A DNA stretch of 8,576 bases. It comes from Ignavibacteria bacterium. GTDB lineage: Bacteria > Bacteroidota > Ignavibacteria > Tepidaquicellales > OLB5. The notes under the pieces are model-generated. The model searched no databases, was not told where the DNA came from, and was given only the letters and a program-made list of their open reading frames with translations. This document shows, one piece after another, positions 7,005-8,576 of this stretch (positions within the stretch are counted from its first letter, which is position 1; every line of letters begins with the position of its first letter). Location of the stretch: positions 1 to 8,576 of the forward strand of contig JAOADS010000090.1 in the NCBI GenBank assembly GCA_026417195.1, given 5' to 3'. The position numbers and the translations under genes are program-made.

Positions 7005-7850
7005 TTATGATTCCAGAGTTTCGCCTAACTGATACCTGATAAATCTCTTAATCTTATATTCACTACCGTTTTTTTGAGAAGCCTCTTTCAATATTTCTGT
7101 AACACTTTTACCCGGTTCTTTAACAAATTCCTGATCAACCAGACAGTTCTCTTCAAAAAATTTCTCTACTCTGTTAGAAGCTATTTTTTCAGCTATAGAT
7201 TCATTCTTACCTTCATTTATTGCCTGTATCTTGTATATTTCTTTCTCTTTCTGAATCATATCGTCAGAAATCTCATTCCTGCTGACAACGATAGGTTTAA
7301 GTGCAACAACCTGCATAGCTATATCATTTCCAAGATTAATTCCTGTTTCATCTGGAGAACCGGATAATTCCACCACAGAAGCTATTTTATTACCTAAATG
7401 ATTATAAACACTAAAGTAACCATCATCAGTCTTCAGATAAGACATCCGTTTAAAATCAATTTTCTCGCCTACACTCGCAGTAGTTTCATCTATTATTCCC
7501 TGAACAACTGGAAGAAACTGAGATATTTCATTGCCTTTATAGGCTAAAACTTCACTTACTATTTTGTCAGCAAGCTTCACAAATGCGTCGCTTTTAGCAA
7601 CAAAATCTGTTTCACAGTTTATCTCAACAATTGCGGCTTCTTTTCTGTCTTCTGAGGATTTGGCAATTACAATACCTTCTTTTGCAATCCTGTCACTGCG
7701 TTTTTTGGATGTAGCAGCACCTTTTTTACGAAGATATTCAATAGCCTTTTCAATATCTCCGTTTGATTCAATGAGAGCTTTTTTGCTATCTGTTATTCCT
7801 GCACCGGTTTTTTCTCTTAACTTTTTAACTAAATCAAGTGATATTTCCAA
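7005..7850 (-). CDS. tsf: Elongation factor Ts, TTG start
   Basis: This 281-aa cytoplasmic factor exchanges GDP on EF-Tu. The N-terminal UBA-like domain (about 1-42) reads EISLDLVKKLREKTGAGITDSKKAL, shown here as KLREKTGAG for the key part. The TDFV motif that contacts EF-Tu is at 81-84, within NCETDFVAKSDAF. The core domain includes HLGNKIASVVEL (about 151-162) and LGNDIAMQV. A helical segment at about 196-232 matches the coiled coil of the longer, E. coli-like form (283 aa) rather than the short Thermus form, and the family C-terminus IKRFIRYQLGE follows. The start is TTG at 7850, because it gives the expected N-terminus and is preceded by TAAGGAG 6 nt upstream. It lies 28 nt after rpsB and 10 nt before pyrH. 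Confidence 0.97.
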   Translation of the reverse strand: MEISLDLVKKLREKTGAGITDSKKALIESNGDIEKAIEYLRKKGAATSKKRSDRIAKEGIVIAKSSEDRKEAAIVEINCETDFVAKSDAFVKLADKIVSEVLAYKGNEISQFLPVVQGIIDETTASVGEKIDFKRMSYLKTDDGYFSVYNHLGNKIASVVELSGSPDETGINLGNDIAMQVVALKPIVVSRNEISDDMIQKEKEIYKIQAINEGKNESIAEKIASNRVEKFFEENCLVDQEFVKEPGKSVTEILKEASQKNGSEYKIKRFIRYQLGETLES

Positions 7851-7856
7851 TTATTA

Positions 7857-7863
7857 CTCCTTA
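7857..7863 (-). promoter_or_regulatory. Strong ribosome binding site of tsf
   Basis: The minus strand reads TAAGGAG, then the 6-nt spacer TAATAA, then the TTG start of tsf. This is a near-perfect complement to the 16S rRNA 3' end at good spacing. It settles the unusual TTG start, and no other gene in the window has a comparable site. Confidence 0.85.
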
Positions 7864-7878
7864 TTTTAAAAATTTGTT

Positions 7879-8576
7879 TTATGATACTCCCAATGCTTCA
7901 GAGTCCTGATGACTTTCGGTATTTACTTCATTTTCTGATTCAGAGCCTATTCTCTTTGCATTTATATTTTGTTTGGTTTCTATAATTGTATCTGAAATAG
8001 CTTTGGTAATAAGTTCGATTGACTTCACTGCATCATCATTAGCCGGAATTGGATAATCAATTAACTCCGGATCACAATTTGTATCAACTATAGCATAAAT
8101 AGGAATACCTAACTTTCTTGCTTCTTCTACTGCTATATGTTCTTTTTTAACATCTATCAGGTAAATAGCTCCGGGTAACTTATTCATTTCAAGAATTCCA
8201 CCAAGTACTTTTTCAAGTTTCTCCTTCTCCCTTGAAAGGATTAATTTTTCTTTCTTCTGGTAATTATCCATAGTTCCGTCAGTTTCCATCTTTATAATAT
8301 TATTGTATCTCTTTATACTCCTGCGTATTGTTGCAAAGTTAGTAAGCATTCCTCCAAGCCATCTCTCAGTAACATATGGCATGCCACATCTTAAAGCTTC
8401 GTTTTTAATAACCTCCTTTGCCTGTTTCTTGGTACCTACAAAAAGAATTATTTTACCTTCTGCAACTACTTTCGCAAGTGAGTTACGTGCTTCTTCTAAA
8501 AGCTCGTGAGTCTTTTTAAGATCTATGATGTGAATCCCGTTTCTTTCCATGAAGATGTATTTCTTCATTTTGGGAT
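7879..8576 (-). CDS. rpsB: 30S ribosomal protein S2, N-terminus cut by window edge
   Basis: This is ribosomal protein S2, a component of the 30S subunit needed for S1 attachment. The reading frame runs off the window. The last complete codons before the internal Met at 8568 encode P-K, and the split codon at the edge (?AT) fits the Asn of the family motif WNPKMKKYIF. The ATG at 8568 is therefore an internal Met, not the start, and roughly 25-35 N-terminal residues are missing. Visible family motifs include MERNGIHIIDLKKT, FVGTKKQAKE, YVTERWLGGMLTNF, PGAIYLIDVKKE, ARKLGIPIYAIVDTNCDP and IPANDDAVKSI. The C-terminal tail, after about ETKQNINAKR, is acidic and low in complexity (rich in S and E), as is common and variable in this family. 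Being first in the cluster, it should be preceded by the operon promoter, outside the window. Confidence 0.98.
   Translation of the reverse strand, partial: PKMKKYIFMERNGIHIIDLKKTHELLEEARNSLAKVVAEGKIILFVGTKKQAKEVIKNEALRCGMPYVTERWLGGMLTNFATIRRSIKRYNNIIKMETDGTMDNYQKKEKLILSREKEKLEKVLGGILEMNKLPGAIYLIDVKKEHIAVEEARKLGIPIYAIVDTNCDPELIDYPIPANDDAVKSIELITKAISDTIIETKQNINAKRIGSESENEVNTESHQDSEALGVS

Noticed and set aside
7074..7869. Plus-strand reading frames opposite tsf, and similar ones opposite polA, gmhA, waaA, frr, pyrH and rpsB
   Set aside because: They lie wholly or almost wholly antisense to well-identified genes, show no family motifs, and are expected by-products of the coding strand.
8566..8568. 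ATG at 8568 as the start of rpsB
   Set aside because: The frame continues to the window edge with codons fitting the conserved N-P-K-M of S2, so this Met is internal and the gene is partial.
1..8576. Mobile element, CRISPR array, tRNA/rRNA, defence or biosynthetic system
   Set aside because: I saw no transposase or integrase motifs, no spaced direct repeats and no T-loop-like GTTCRA signature. Every long frame is a known housekeeping or LPS gene except the small ORF.

Overview
The window is a stretch of AT-rich bacterial chromosome made up almost entirely of housekeeping genes. It suggests a Gram-negative bacterium, because it encodes a Kdo transferase and a phosphoheptose isomerase, both needed for the LPS inner core. 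The AT-richness, the scarcity of Shine-Dalgarno sequences, the Kdo transferase motif IKYDIW in place of the enterobacterial ETELWPN type, and the look of the PolA and EF-Ts proteins fit the Bacteroidota/Chlorobiota/Ignavibacteriota group. Ignavibacteria-like is my best guess. This is inference from protein style, not a database match.

Right part (3773-8576, all minus strand, read from right to left): rpsB (5' end cut by the window edge), tsf, pyrH, frr, waaA, gmhA. The first four are the widespread translation cluster: ribosomal protein S2, EF-Ts, UMP kinase and ribosome recycling factor. Two LPS core genes follow, waaA after a 31-nt gap that holds a strong hairpin, and gmhA overlapping waaA by 8 nt. 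The gaps are short (28, 10, 10, 31 and -8 nt), so the six genes look like one transcription unit, possibly attenuated at the frr/waaA hairpin.

Middle (3302-3772): a spacer rich in A and T runs, from which polA leaves to the left. A possible 77-aa exported protein leaves to the right and ends 2 nt from the convergent gmhA stop.

Left part (16-3301, minus strand): polA, a full-length DNA polymerase I with intact 5' nuclease, proofreading and polymerase sites. A small integral membrane methyltransferase-like protein of the ICMT/PEMT type overlaps its 3' end.

The start sites are unusual. tsf and pyrH both appear to begin with TTG, and tsf is the only gene here with a strong Shine-Dalgarno sequence. 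I found no mobile element, CRISPR array, tRNA or rRNA gene, and no convincing new system. The points most worth a second look are the hairpin, the TTG starts, the small exported ORF and the joining of translation genes to LPS genes.
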